A stretch of 64,000 bases of DNA from DASRDZ01 sp035569495 (GCA_035569495.1 DATMMX010000017.1:48766-112765), one strand, 5' to 3'. Numbered from the stretch's first letter, positions 36,546-47,317 are shown. A program made the numbers and translations. Notes: generated by a model not told the origin, from the sequence alone.

Positions 36546-37684
36546 GCCGCGCTGCGCTCCGCCAGCACCACGTACTCGCGCGGCTCAGGACCGATGTAGT
36601 CGGAGTCCGGACGGATCAGCCGGTTGTCGCGGTGCTGCTCGATGACGTTGGCCGTCCAACCCGCCATGCGGCTGACCGCGAAGATCGGCGTGAAGACGCG
36701 CTGCGGGAGACCGAGCGAGGTGTACGCCGACGCCGAGTAGAGGTCGACGTTGGGATACAGGCCCTTCTCCTCGCGCACCGCCTGGTCGACGGCCAGGGTC
36801 AGCTCGTACCAGCGCGTCTCGCCGGCGCGCTCGCCGAGGCGGCGCGACCAGCGCCGCAGGATGGTGGCGCGCGGGTCCTCGGTGCGGTACACGCGGTGGC
36901 CGAAGCCCATGATGCGCCGCTTCTGGTCGAGCATCTCGCGCACCGCGGCGGGCGTCGAATCCACGTCGGGCAGCTCGCGGAGCAGTTCCATGACCCGCTC
37001 GTTGGCGCCGCCGTGGAGCTGTCCCTTGAGCGCGCCGATCGCCGAGGTGATCGCGCTGTGCATGTCGGACAGCGTCGCCGCCGTGACCCGCGCGGCGAAG
37101 GTGGACGCGTTCATGCCATGTTCGGCATGAAGTACCAGGGCGACGTCGAAGGCGCGCACCTCCTCGTCGTCGGGCGGGGCGCCGCGCAGCATGTAAAGGA
37201 AGTTGGCCGCAAGCCCGAGATCGGGCCGCGGCGCGACCGGCTGCAGGCCCCGGCTGATGCGCTCCGTGCCGGCCACCAGCGTCCCCGCCTGGGCCACCAG
37301 GCGCAGCGACTTGCGGCGGTTGGCGGCCTCCGAGTTGTCAGCGGCGTCGGGGTCGAGGGCGCCGAGCAGCGACACCTGGGTGCGCAGCACCGCCATGGGG
37401 TCGGCGTCGGGCCCGGCGGCGCGGGCCACGTCCCACACCGAGGGATGCGGCTCCATCTGCCCGCGCAGCGCGGCGGTCAGCTCGGCGAGCTGCACGGCGT
37501 CGGGCAGCTCACCGTGCCACAGCAGGTACGCCGTCTCCTCGAACGACGAGTGCTCGGCGAGGTCGACGATGTCGTAGCCGCAGTAGAGCAGGCGCCCGGT
37601 GCGCCCGTCGATGTCGCACAGCGCGCTGGCGCCGGCGACGACCCCCTCGAGTCCACCCTTGGCTGCAGTGACCACGGCGCTCAT
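36542..37684 (-). CDS. Citrate synthase / 2-methylcitrate synthase family
   Basis: The 380-residue protein matches the short bacterial citrate-synthase family. It contains LLYCGYDIVDLAEHSSFEETAYLLWHGELP, the first active-site His in LVLHAEHGMNASTFAARV, the second in MGFGHRVYRTEDPRA, and the Asp/Arg region YPNVDLYSASAYTSLGLP. Sequence alone does not separate citrate from 2-methylcitrate synthase. The ATG at 37684 lies in an ATGA overlap with the CBS/zinc-ribbon gene, so both come from one message. Confidence 0.92.
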   Translation of the reverse strand: MSAVVTAAKGGLEGVVAGASALCDIDGRTGRLLYCGYDIVDLAEHSSFEETAYLLWHGELPDAVQLAELTAALRGQMEPHPSVWDVARAAGPDADPMAVLRTQVSLLGALDPDAADNSEAANRRKSLRLVAQAGTLVAGTERISRGLQPVAPRPDLGLAANFLYMLRGAPPDDEEVRAFDVALVLHAEHGMNASTFAARVTAATLSDMHSAITSAIGALKGQLHGGANERVMELLRELPDVDSTPAAVREMLDQKRRIMGFGHRVYRTEDPRATILRRWSRRLGERAGETRWYELTLAVDQAVREEKGLYPNVDLYSASAYTSLGLPQRVFTPIFAVSRMAGWTANVIEQHRDNRLIRPDSDYIGPEPREYVVLAERSAA

Positions 37685-38172
37685 CTCTCCTCGATGGTCA
37701 GGCGCCAGCTCTCGCCGCCGCACTGGGGACACGCGTTGGGTGGGCGCAGCCCCCGCTCGGCGGTGCCGCACCACTCGCAGGCCCAGCGGGTCTGGCCGAA
37801 CCAGCGCACCAGGTCCATGCGGGTGAGCAGCCCGGCCAGGGTGCCGTCGCCGCGCACCACGGGCAGGCGGCGGATGCGCCGGGTGAGCATCAGCTCGGCG
37901 GCCTCGGCCAGCGAGACGTCCTCGTCGACGGTCACCGCGTCGGCGGTCATGATCGCCCCGACGGTGCTGCCGCGCTTGCCCAGGATGTCGGACTCGGTGA
38001 CCACGCCGATGCAGTGCCCCGCGTCGTCGACCACCGGCACGCCGGTGATGCGCATGCCCACGATGATGTCGACCACGGCGTCGACCGGGTCCTCGACGTG
38101 AACCGTCCTGACGTCACGCGTCATGACATCTGACACAGGTCGCTGAGGCGGCGCGATCTCCTGCTCGGGCAC
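37681..38172 (-). CDS. CBS-pair protein with C-terminal zinc ribbon
   Basis: The 163-residue protein has two CBS motifs: VSDVMTRDVRTVHVEDPVDAVVDIIVGMRITGVPVVDDAGHCIGVVTESDIL, then VGAIMTADAVTVDEDVSLAEAAELMLTRRIRRLPVVRGDGTLAGLLTRMDLVRW. A short zinc ribbon follows with CEWCGTAERG and CPQCGGESW (two CxxC knuckles). CBS pairs bind adenine nucleotides, so this could couple energy state to the citrate synthase encoded in the same operon. The start is GTG at 38172, with TACACT 8 nt upstream. Confidence 0.85.
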   Translation of the reverse strand: MPEQEIAPPQRPVSDVMTRDVRTVHVEDPVDAVVDIIVGMRITGVPVVDDAGHCIGVVTESDILGKRGSTVGAIMTADAVTVDEDVSLAEAAELMLTRRIRRLPVVRGDGTLAGLLTRMDLVRWFGQTRWACEWCGTAERGLRPPNACPQCGGESWRLTIEER

Positions 38173-38180
38173 GGCTGTGC

Positions 38181-38186
38181 AGTGTA
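38181..38186 (-). promoter_or_regulatory. -10 box of the CBS-citrate synthase transcript (leaderless)
   Basis: TACACT on the minus strand ends 8 nt before the GTG at 38172. Confidence 0.5.
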
Positions 38187-38303
38187 GTCACTGGCCGCGC
38201 GCGGCCGCTCTGGACGGGCCAGGCGGCAAGACTCCTTGTCCGGCAGGCCAGAGATCTTGCGCGGGCTGGACAAGCCCGACCGGGGCGGGAGCGGCTAGCG
38301 TAG

Positions 38304-38480
38304 CCATACGCCCGGCGGGCTCCTGGACCATGACCGTCGGGGCGGAGGAGGAAAGAGAGGACAGATCCGAGCGGGTGGATCTGCATCGGGACTGAGGTGA
38401 ACGGGCAGCGCCGAGCCCCAGCTCAATCCCTTCCTTCTCAACAGGGCCGCCGGTGACCGCATCCCGGCGGCCCCCACCTC
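38304..38480 (+). ncRNA. Candidate structured small RNA in a 335-bp gene-free gap
   Basis: The gap 38173-38507 has no credible gene. After a possible TAGCGT box near 38298-38303, the plus strand can form three hairpins in a row: CAGATCC/GGATCTG; GGGACTGAG with CTCAATCCC (one mismatch) enclosing GGGC/GCCC; and GGGCCGCCGG with CCGGCGGCCC followed by a pyrimidine-rich CCACCTCTTCCT that could terminate. The left part of the gap holds the 14-bp palindrome GGCCGCGCGCGGCC (38193-38206) and CTTGTCC/GGACAAG arms. It does not match RNase P, tmRNA, SRP or the common riboswitch cores I know. Confidence 0.3.
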
Positions 38481-38494
38481 TTCCTACACGCTGG

Positions 38495-38500
38495 TAGCGT
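38495..38500 (+). promoter_or_regulatory. -10 box of the YyaL-type gene (leaderless)
   Basis: TAGCGT ends 7 nt before the ATG at 38508, downstream of the strong hairpin, so this gene has its own leaderless promoter. Confidence 0.55.
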
Positions 38501-38507
38501 GGGGCGC

Positions 38508-40496
<1,989 letters not shown>

Positions 40497-41547
40497 CCAG
40501 CTCCGGCGCGCGTCGCGGAGGCCCCGGCGACGTGCACGCCTGGAACCCCCCGCCGTTGCGCTTGGCCGCATACATGGCGACGTCGGCGGCGAGCAGCAAC
40601 GTGTCCACGTCGCCACCGTGCTCGGGAAACACCGCGATGCCGACGCTGGCCCAGAGCGTGCGCATCCCGTCGCCGACCGGCACCGGCAGCGACAGCGTGT
40701 TCAGCAGCTTCTCGGCGATGGCCGCGGCGCTGAGCCGCTCGGTGCGCGGCAGCACCACGACGAACTCGTCGCCGCCCAGCCGGGCCACCGTGTCCGACTG
40801 GCGCACCGCCCTGCTCAGCCGCCCGGCCAGCTCCACCAGGACCACGTCGCCGTAGCGGTGGCCCAGGCTGTCGTTGATCTCCTTGAAGCCGTCGAGGTCG
40901 ATGAGCAGCACCGACAGCGGGGTGCCGTCGCGGCTGGACTGGGCCATGGCGTGGCTGAGCCGGTCGTAGAGCAGCAGGCGGTTGGCCAGGCCGGTGAGCT
41001 GGTCGTGCAGCGTGGCCTCGCGGAGGTTGCGGCGCTCGTCCTCCAGGGCGTCGGCGAGCTCCTTGAGGTGGGCGTCGAAGGTGCGCGTCATGCGCATCAG
41101 GTTGCCGTCACAGGTGGCGCGAACCACGGCGATGGCGACCTCGACCGCCTCGGGCGGCGCGCCCACCTGCGGCGCCTCCTCGCGGATCACCTCGAGGACC
41201 ACGTCTCGCCAGACCAGGTAGGCGCGGGCGATGTTGACCACCGAGAGCCCCTCGAGCGCCGCCGAGCGTCCGCTGTGGCTGATCCAGGCCAGCTCCTCGG
41301 GCCGGGCGACGACGCCGCTCACCAGCCAGCGCGCCACCAGCAGGGTGCCGAACCAGAGGTGTTGGTACCGCGAGTGCAGGTAGCCGGGGCTGGGAGGCTG
41401 GCCGGTCCACTCGAAGCGGTCCATCCGCTGCACGACCAGGTCGGCGATCGCCTCGGAGCGGCGGCCGAGCGCGATGCCGAGCGGGGGGTACGGCCCGGTG
41501 TCAGCCGGCGATCCTGGTGCGGCCATCCTGTGCCGAATCTTGCGGTC

Positions 41548-41565
41548 CCCGATGCACGCATCGGG
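41548..41565. promoter_or_regulatory. 18-bp palindrome in the leader of the diguanylate cyclase gene
   Basis: CCCGATGC-AC-GCATCGGG is a perfect inverted repeat with 8-bp arms, placed between the CATAAT box (extended -10 TGCATAAT on the minus strand) and the ATG at 41526. This position suits a repressor operator just downstream of the transcription start. Confidence 0.5.
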
Positions 41566-41626
41566 CACCGGTGGCGGTGACGATCCTGAAAACCATTATG
41601 CACGGGGCTGGCGCGCTGACCAGGGG

Positions 41627-42418
41627 TCAGGACTCCGCGGGCGCCAGCAGCGCGTCCAGACCGGCTGTCCACACGGCGCGGTGCTCGGCGGTGATGGCGT
41701 ACGCGTCGTAGCCGGGCAGCTCGGCGGCGACCCAGCGCACTCCGTCCGCGCCCATGGCGAAGGCGGCCGTCGAGAACGCGTCCGCATAGGTGAGTGACGG
41801 CCCCACCACGGTGACGCTGAGCAGCCGCGAGGCGACCTGCCCGGTGCGCGGGTCGACGATGTGCCCGCCGCGCTCGTACAGCCCGCTGGTCGCCGCCGCG
41901 CCGCGGTTCATGGCCAGCACCGCGGCGACCCGCTCCGACTCCTCCGGGTGGCGGATGCCCACCCGCCACGGCTCGCCCGGCGCCGCCTCGCCGCGCACCA
42001 GCACGTCGCCACCGGCGTTGACGCAGAAGTCCCCAAGGCCGGCGAGCTGGAGGATCAGCGCCGCCCGCTCCACCGACCAGCCCTTGACCAGTGCGCTGGG
42101 GTCGAGCCGGCCGCCGCGCCACACGTCGAAGAGGCCGTGGCTCAGCGCGTGCACCTCGTCGCACAGCGCCAGCGCCTCGCGCACGTCGGCGTGGGCGTCG
42201 CCCAGGGACAGCTCGCCGCGGGACAGGCGGCTGACCTCGCTGTCCTCGCGGTAGGTGCTGAAGCGGGCGTCCACCTCGTGCAGCCACTCGACCACGGTGT
42301 CGAGGACATGCGGGTCCGCCTCGGCGTCACGGACGTCGATGGAGACGACCGTGCCCATCACGTGCTCCACGCGCAGGGTGCGCGGAGCGCGGGGCCTCAG
42401 CCGGGCCGCGTCATCCAT
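41627..42418 (-). CDS. apbE: FAD:protein FMN transferase ApbE
   Basis: The 263-residue protein contains family segments MGTVVSIDVRDAEADPHVLDTVVEWLHEVDARFSTYREDSEVSRLSRGE, DPSALVKGWSVERAALIL, FCVNAGGDVLVRG and TYADAFSTAAFAMGADG (Mg-binding Asp). ApbE attaches FMN from FAD to Ser/Thr of exported FMN-binding domains. Its target gene lies directly upstream and overlaps by 8 nt. I see no strong signal peptide at the chosen ATG (42418), so it may act inside the cell or have an unrecognised export signal. Confidence 0.92.
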   Translation of the reverse strand: MDDAARLRPRAPRTLRVEHVMGTVVSIDVRDAEADPHVLDTVVEWLHEVDARFSTYREDSEVSRLSRGELSLGDAHADVREALALCDEVHALSHGLFDVWRGGRLDPSALVKGWSVERAALILQLAGLGDFCVNAGGDVLVRGEAAPGEPWRVGIRHPEESERVAAVLAMNRGAAATSGLYERGGHIVDPRTGQVASRLLSVTVVGPSLTYADAFSTAAFAMGADGVRWVAAELPGYDAYAITAEHRAVWTAGLDALLAPAES

Positions 42419-42890
42419 GCGCCTTGTCGAGCGCCGACTGCACCGAGCGGGCGTAGCCGTCGCTGGTGTAGGTGGCACCGCCGATGGTGTCGATCTGCGC
42501 GCTCTGCGCCTTGAGCACCTCGTCGTGGAGCATGGGTCCGGCCACCTGGCTGATCTCCGCCGAGCGCGACCGGTCGCTGGGCAGGGTGAGCGGCTGCACG
42601 TCGGTGATCCGGCCGCCGCTGATGATGACGCGAACCTGCACGTCGCCGTACTGGTTGGTGAAGGTGCCGCCGTCGTAGGAGCCGTCCTTGTAGCCGCTGC
42701 TCGACGCGGACGGTGTGCTCGTCGGCGCGGCGCCGCTGCCATTGCCGCTACCGCTGTCGGTTGGCGGCGGCGCCCCCAGGGCGGCCGGCTTGGAGGGATG
42801 GGTGGTGGCCACCTCGGGCGTCTTGAAGCTGGCCATCAGGGCGATGGCGACGACCGTGGCGAGGATGGCGAGGGTTCCGCGGACAGGCAC
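42411..42890 (-). CDS. Exported FMN-binding domain protein (flavinylation target)
   Basis: The 159-residue protein has an N-terminal signal/anchor helix (GTLAILATVVAIALMASF), a Ser/Gly/Pro linker, then a FMN-binding domain. The domain reads GYKDGSYDGGTFTNQYGDVQVRVIISGGRITDVQPL and ends in DTIGGATYTSDGYARSVQSALDKA. The GATYTS sequence is the FMN-attachment motif, with Thr/Ser as acceptor. It should carry covalently bound FMN outside the membrane and accept electrons from the reductase encoded upstream (9-nt gap). Confidence 0.92.
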   Translation of the reverse strand: MPVRGTLAILATVVAIALMASFKTPEVATTHPSKPAALGAPPPTDSGSGNGSGAAPTSTPSASSSGYKDGSYDGGTFTNQYGDVQVRVIISGGRITDVQPLTLPSDRSRSAEISQVAGPMLHDEVLKAQSAQIDTIGGATYTSDGYARSVQSALDKAHG

Positions 42891-42899
42891 CGGTGACTC

Positions 42900-44306
42900 C
42901 TACAGGTAGGCGAAGTGCTCGCGATGGATCTGGCGCGGCGGCACGCCGAGGGACTCCAGGCTGCGCTGCACGGCGTCCTCCAGCGACGCCGGGCCGCAGA
43001 GGAAGACGTCGCGCTGCTGCACGTCGGGCACCGCCTGGCGGAGGAAGCGCGGCGCGAACGGCTCGGCGTGCACGTCGACCCCTCGCCTGCCGACGATGTA
43101 GTGCACCACTCCCCCGTGCTCGCCGACCAGCGCGTCGAGCTCGTCGCGGAAGATCACGTCGTCCCAGCTGCGCGCCCGGTAGAGCAGGGTCACCGCGCCC
43201 TTGCCGCGCGGCATCTCGTCGAGCATGGCGCGCAGCGGGGTGATGCCGATGCCCCCGGCGACCAGTAGCACGCGCGGACGGGTGCGCCGCAGCGCGGTGA
43301 AGACGCCGTACGGACCCTCGACCACCACTCGTGTGCCCGCCTTCAGCCGCCGCAGCGAATGGGTGTGCTCGCCGACGGCGCGCACCGTGATGCGCAGGTG
43401 GTTCCCGTCCGGCGGCGCCGACAGGGAGAAGGGATGCGCGTGCCACCAGCCGTCACCGGTCATGAAGCGCCACAGGAAGTGCTGCCCGGCGCGCGCGGGG
43501 AGGTCGTGCAGGTCGCGTCCGCCGACGTACACCGACACCACACCCGGCGCCTCCTGGACCACTCGGTCCACGCGCAGGTCGTGGCGCAGCGACACGCGCA
43601 GCGGCGCGATCACCCGGAAGGCGAGCACCGAGACGATCACCGCGATGTACAGCGCCACCCAGTAGCCGCGCGCCACCGGGTCGTTGCTGAGGTCGGAGCC
43701 GACCGCCATCTGGTGGCCGAAGGCGAGCGCGATGGCCAGGTAGGCGTAGAGGTGGACGAAGTGCCAGGTCTCGTGGCGCAGCCGCCGCCGCGCCGCGCGC
43801 AGCGAGGTGAGCGCGATCGCCACCAGCAGCGCGGTGCCCGCGGTGGCCATCAGCATCCACGGGTAGGTGCTGACCAGCGTCCAGGCCTCGCGCGGCACCG
43901 AGCTGCCGTCGCCGAGCGCGTAGCCCACCGTGGTGAAGACGACGTGGGCGCAGATCAGCACCACCGTGGCGAAGCCCAGCCAGCGGTGCCACTGGGCCAG
44001 CGGGCGCATGCCGAACAGCCGCTCCAGCCAGGGGCTGCGCGACATCAGGGTGATCTGCACCAGCGCCGCGTAGGTGCCGACCAGCGCGGTGATCTGGCCG
44101 ACCGCGGTGAGCAGCGCGCCCTGACTGCCCAGGTTGTCGAGGCCGCCGTGGCGCAGCCACATGACCACCACGAGCAGCAAGTTGATGCCGAAGATGGCAA
44201 CAACGTCCCCCCGCCGCACACCCCACGCGCGCGGCGCCGCGGGAGTGCGGCGCGGCGCGGTGGGACGGGCGGGTCGCCTGGTCGGCGTGCTGACGGTGTT
44301 GGCCAC
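42900..44306 (-). CDS. Ferric-reductase-like transmembrane flavocytochrome
   Basis: The 468-residue protein has a six-helix ferric-reductase-like domain with heme-ligand His pairs (QWHRWLGFATVVLICAH; HETWHFVHLYAYLAIALAFGH). A ferredoxin-NADP-reductase-like part follows, with HPFSLSAPP for flavin, VLLVAGGIGITPLRAML for NAD(P) and FLCGPASLEDAV. It would pass electrons from NAD(P)H across the membrane through heme to the exported FMN protein. The GTG start at 44306 has TAATCT 9 nt upstream. Confidence 0.9.
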   Translation of the reverse strand: MANTVSTPTRRPARPTAPRRTPAAPRAWGVRRGDVVAIFGINLLLVVVMWLRHGGLDNLGSQGALLTAVGQITALVGTYAALVQITLMSRSPWLERLFGMRPLAQWHRWLGFATVVLICAHVVFTTVGYALGDGSSVPREAWTLVSTYPWMLMATAGTALLVAIALTSLRAARRRLRHETWHFVHLYAYLAIALAFGHQMAVGSDLSNDPVARGYWVALYIAVIVSVLAFRVIAPLRVSLRHDLRVDRVVQEAPGVVSVYVGGRDLHDLPARAGQHFLWRFMTGDGWWHAHPFSLSAPPDGNHLRITVRAVGEHTHSLRRLKAGTRVVVEGPYGVFTALRRTRPRVLLVAGGIGITPLRAMLDEMPRGKGAVTLLYRARSWDDVIFRDELDALVGEHGGVVHYIVGRRGVDVHAEPFAPRFLRQAVPDVQQRDVFLCGPASLEDAVQRSLESLGVPPRQIHREHFAYL

Positions 44307-44315
44307 GGGGTTGCG

Positions 44316-44321
44316 AGATTA
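44316..44321 (-). promoter_or_regulatory. -10 box of the flavin electron-transfer operon (leaderless)
   Basis: TAATCT on the minus strand ends 9 nt before the GTG at 44306. Confidence 0.55.
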
Positions 44322-44371
44322 CGCAGACCTTGCTTGCGGAACCCTGAAATCCGCGGCCGCGGCGGGCTCGG

Positions 44372-44668
44372 TCAGGTGCCGGGCGTCGTGGGTGGAGGCC
44401 CGACGTGGCCGAGCAGGTCGGCACGCCGCTGCAGGTACTCCTCGCGGCTCACCTCACCGCGGGCGTAGCGCAGGTCGAGCTCGGTGAGCGCGGGGTTGTG
44501 TGGTGGGGGCGGCGCCTGCCGTCCCAACCGCGGTGGGTTGGCGAGGAACATCCGGGCCAGCAGCACCGTGCCCGCCACCAGGGCGATCACGATCAGCAGC
44601 AGGAACAGCCAGCGCTGCCAGGCGTCGCCGCCTCCGTAGTAGCCGTCTCCGAACGGGCCTGGCCGCAT
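44372..44668 (-). CDS. Small SHOCT-domain membrane protein
   Basis: The 98-residue protein has a Gly/Tyr-rich N terminus, one transmembrane helix (WLFLLLIVIALVAGTVLLARMFL) and a C-terminal SHOCT-like motif PALTELDLRYARGEVSREEYLQRRADL. Such proteins are common in high-GC bacteria and of unknown function. It lies 65 nt upstream of the ferric-reductase-like gene on the same strand. The 170-bp region to its right is the divergent promoter region shared with the AAA+ gene. Confidence 0.85.
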   Translation of the reverse strand: MRPGPFGDGYYGGGDAWQRWLFLLLIVIALVAGTVLLARMFLANPPRLGRQAPPPPHNPALTELDLRYARGEVSREEYLQRRADLLGHVGPPPTTPGT

Positions 44669-44838
44669 TTCAGCGGCCTTCGACGAGTTGTGTGGTCATG
44701 GCCCCAATGATGCGCTCAGTTCCTTACAAGACTGTGACTGTCACGATCGGCCCCCGGGGGCGCAACTGTTCCGCCACTTCGGGAACGGAGCCGTCGCGCC
44801 CCCCGAATCGCCCCCCGGCTGCGGCGAGAATCGCCCGA

Positions 44839-46176
44839 GTGACTGCTCTCCCCACGATCGAGCCCGCCCCCCTGGCCGCCGCCGCCCTCAGCTCCTATCC
44901 CCCGCCCCCGCAGAACTGGGAGCAGCTCGGCGTGCCGGAGACGATGGTCTCGGACATCGTCCTCAAGCTCCTCTACTTCAACGGCACGATGATGGGCCGC
45001 GACATCGCCCACCGCGCCTGCGTGGCCTGGCCCTTCGTGTCCCAGGTGCTCAAGCCGCTGTCCGACCAGGGCTGGGTGCAGTCGGCCGGCTTCCGCGACA
45101 GCGGCGCCTCGCGCACCCTGCTCCCCGACGAGGACATCGGCGCCTCGATGGCCTACATGATCACCTCCCAGGGCCGCGAGCGCGCCCGCGACCTCTGCGA
45201 CATCAACCAGTACATCGGTCCCGTGCCCGTGCCCTACGAGGTGTACGTGCACATGGCCCAGGTCGACGCCCAGCGCACCAACAACATCAGCCTCGACGAC
45301 CTGCGCCGCGCCCTCGGCCACCTCACCCTCACCGAGGACACCCTGCTCACCCTCGGACCGGCGGTCAACGAGCGCCACACCCTGTTCATCTACGGCGCGC
45401 CTGGCAACGGCAAGACCTCGATCGCCGAGACGCTCTGCCGGCTGATGGGTCCGCCGCTTTTCGTGCCTCACGCGCTGTTCGTGCAGGGCCAGGTGATCCG
45501 CTACTTCGACCCCATCCACCACCTGCCCCACCGCACCGAGCTGCCCGCCCATGACCGCCGCTGGGTGCTGGTCGAGCGTCCCGCCGTCGCGGTTGGGGGC
45601 GAGCTGACCCCGGAGATGCTGGGGCTCGGCTTCGACCGCACCCTCGGCTACTACGAGGCGTCGGTGCAGATGAAGGCCAACGGCGGCGTCTTCCTGGTCG
45701 ACGACTTCGGCCGCCAGGCGGCGATCTCCCCGCAGAACTTCCTCAACCGGCTGATCGTCCCGCTGGAGCGGGGCATCGACCACGCCACCCTGTCGCGCGC
45801 GGGCACCTCGATCACCGTGCCCTTCACCACCATGCTGGTGCTGTCCTCGAACCTGGAGCCGTCGCAGCTCGTCGACGAGGCGTTCCTGCGCCGGCTGCAC
45901 TTCAAGGTTTCCGTGCCCGACCCGTCGGAGCCGCAGTTCCGCGCCATCTGGGCGTCGGCCTGCCGCACCGCGAACATCGAGTACGACGACGCGGCCATCG
46001 ACTACCTGCTGGCGCAGTGGTATGCGTCGTCCGACCCGCCCCGGCCGTACCGCGGCGTGCATCCGCGGGACATCCTCAAGCACGTCGTCCATGCCGCGCG
46101 GTTCCGCTCGCGGCAGCCGCGGCTCGACCACGACCTGATCGACGCCGCCTGCGCCGCGTACTTCCTGATGGCGTAG
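44839..46176 (+). CDS. AAA+ ATPase with N-terminal winged-helix region
   Basis: The 445-residue protein has an N-terminal winged-helix-like segment (MVSDIVLKLLYFNGTMMGRDIAHRACVAWPFVSQVLKPLSDQGWVQ). The AAA+ core has Walker A FIYGAPGNGKTSIAETL, Walker B GGVFLVDDFGRQ, a sensor-like VLSSNLEPSQLVDEAFLRRL and a lid domain with HPRDILKHVVHAARF. It resembles MoxR-like or pilus/regulatory AAA+ proteins; the partner is not evident. The start is GTG at 44839, with GAGAAT 7 nt upstream. Confidence 0.8.
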   Translation: MTALPTIEPAPLAAAALSSYPPPPQNWEQLGVPETMVSDIVLKLLYFNGTMMGRDIAHRACVAWPFVSQVLKPLSDQGWVQSAGFRDSGASRTLLPDEDIGASMAYMITSQGRERARDLCDINQYIGPVPVPYEVYVHMAQVDAQRTNNISLDDLRRALGHLTLTEDTLLTLGPAVNERHTLFIYGAPGNGKTSIAETLCRLMGPPLFVPHALFVQGQVIRYFDPIHHLPHRTELPAHDRRWVLVERPAVAVGGELTPEMLGLGFDRTLGYYEASVQMKANGGVFLVDDFGRQAAISPQNFLNRLIVPLERGIDHATLSRAGTSITVPFTTMLVLSSNLEPSQLVDEAFLRRLHFKVSVPDPSEPQFRAIWASACRTANIEYDDAAIDYLLAQWYASSDPPRPYRGVHPRDILKHVVHAARFRSRQPRLDHDLIDAACAAYFLMA

Positions 46177-46250
46177 AAGTCTCGCCTGAAAAACCGTTTC
46201 TGAGCGTGCCCGCGCCCTGATGCCTGCTCTCCGCGAAGCGGCGAGTTGCC

Positions 46251-47201
46251 CTACGCGCGAGCCGCCGGCCCCACCTCTTCCGGCAGCAGCAAAGGCACCT
46301 CCGCCAAGCTCACCCCCTGCGGCGCCGGCCCCGGCGGCTTCACCGCCCCACCCGCGATCGACCGCCGCACCCCCTCCAGCAGCTCCTGCGGCGTGAGAAT
46401 CGCCAGCTCCACCCTCCGCCCCTCCGCCAACCACACCATCTCGTCCGGCGTCAGCACCCCCGCCGTCTCGCGCGGCACGATGGCGGGTGCACCCTCGATC
46501 ACCTGCGCATGCCGCCGCGCGATCTGCGCAGGCCGGATGCCGATGTCGACCACCTCGGCCGCACCCATGTCGCGCAGCCGCAGCGGCAGCCCGCAGCCGG
46601 ACGGGTCGCAGTCGTGCAGGCTGAACACCCGCCGCCCCTTGGCGAACTGCGCCGCGTCCGCCTCGGCGAGCGCCCGCACCGCGAACCCGGCGGTGCCGTT
46701 GATCGCCTCCAGCAGGGCGGCCGTCTCCGCGTGGTCGCAGACCACGATGGGCAGCGACTCCGGTTTGCCGTCCACCGCGTGCCCGTTGCCGTCGCCCGCG
46801 TTGAGCAGCAGCCCGGGCAGAGGCGCCTCCGTGAAGCTCCCACCGCCGCCATCCTGGCGCGGCGCGATCACCCCGGCGACGAAGTCGTCGTACCCAATGG
46901 CCAGCGGCCGCGTCGTCGGCCGGGCGTGCTCGCGGCGCCGGTTCTGCAGCCCCATGCCCGTGACCACCACCCCGATGATCACCAGCGGCACCAGGTACAC
47001 CGTGGCGAGGACGCCGAAGACGACCCCCACCAGGGTGAGCAGCACCCCGAGCGCCGCCTGGCTGGTGCCCACGGTGACGTGCGGGCGCTCCAGGGCGGCG
47101 CAGACGGCGTAGTAGAGCTGCCGGGGGGTGTAGCTCAGGCCGCCGACACCGAGCCGGGCGGCCTGGTCGGCGACCAGGCGTTCGTTGACGGGCTTGGCCA
47201 T
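46251..47201 (-). CDS. Membrane protein with a TOPRIM-like domain and Spo11/TopoVI-A-like N-terminal motif
   Basis: The 316-residue protein starts MAKPVNERLVADQAARLGVGGLSYTPRQLYYAV. The TPRQLYY segment resembles the catalytic-Tyr region of topoisomerase VI A/Spo11 winged helices (RDxYY). Two adjacent hydrophobic helices follow (ALGVLLTLVGVVFGVLATVYLVPLVIIGVVVTG). A C-terminal domain has LPIVVCDHAETAALLEAING and RRVFSLHDCDPSGCGLPLRLRDMG, like the TOPRIM DxDxxG metal site. The domain call is an inference from motifs; the family is not firmly recognised. The much longer open frame beyond 47201 opposes the mutase gene and is not real. Confidence 0.5.
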   Translation of the reverse strand: MAKPVNERLVADQAARLGVGGLSYTPRQLYYAVCAALERPHVTVGTSQAALGVLLTLVGVVFGVLATVYLVPLVIIGVVVTGMGLQNRRREHARPTTRPLAIGYDDFVAGVIAPRQDGGGGSFTEAPLPGLLLNAGDGNGHAVDGKPESLPIVVCDHAETAALLEAINGTAGFAVRALAEADAAQFAKGRRVFSLHDCDPSGCGLPLRLRDMGAAEVVDIGIRPAQIARRHAQVIEGAPAIVPRETAGVLTPDEMVWLAEGRRVELAILTPQELLEGVRRSIAGGAVKPPGPAPQGVSLAEVPLLLPEEVGPAARA

Positions 47202-47311
47202 ACGGCGCCGAGTTTTGCACAGCCAAAGTCTTCCTGGTTCCGCTCCGCAAAGAACTTCCGTTCCCGTTGCAGCTCCCGTGAGCGTCACTTCGCCCCCGGG
47301 AGCGGCCGTCG

Positions 47312-47317
47312 TATCCT
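47312..47317 (+). promoter_or_regulatory. -10 box of the methylmalonyl-CoA mutase operon (leaderless)
   Basis: TATCCT ends 7 nt before the GTG at 47325. Confidence 0.5.

Noticed and set aside
38177..38480. RNase P RNA, tmRNA or SRP RNA
   Set aside because: GAGGAAAG and similar short matches occur, but none of the conserved cores of these RNAs is present.
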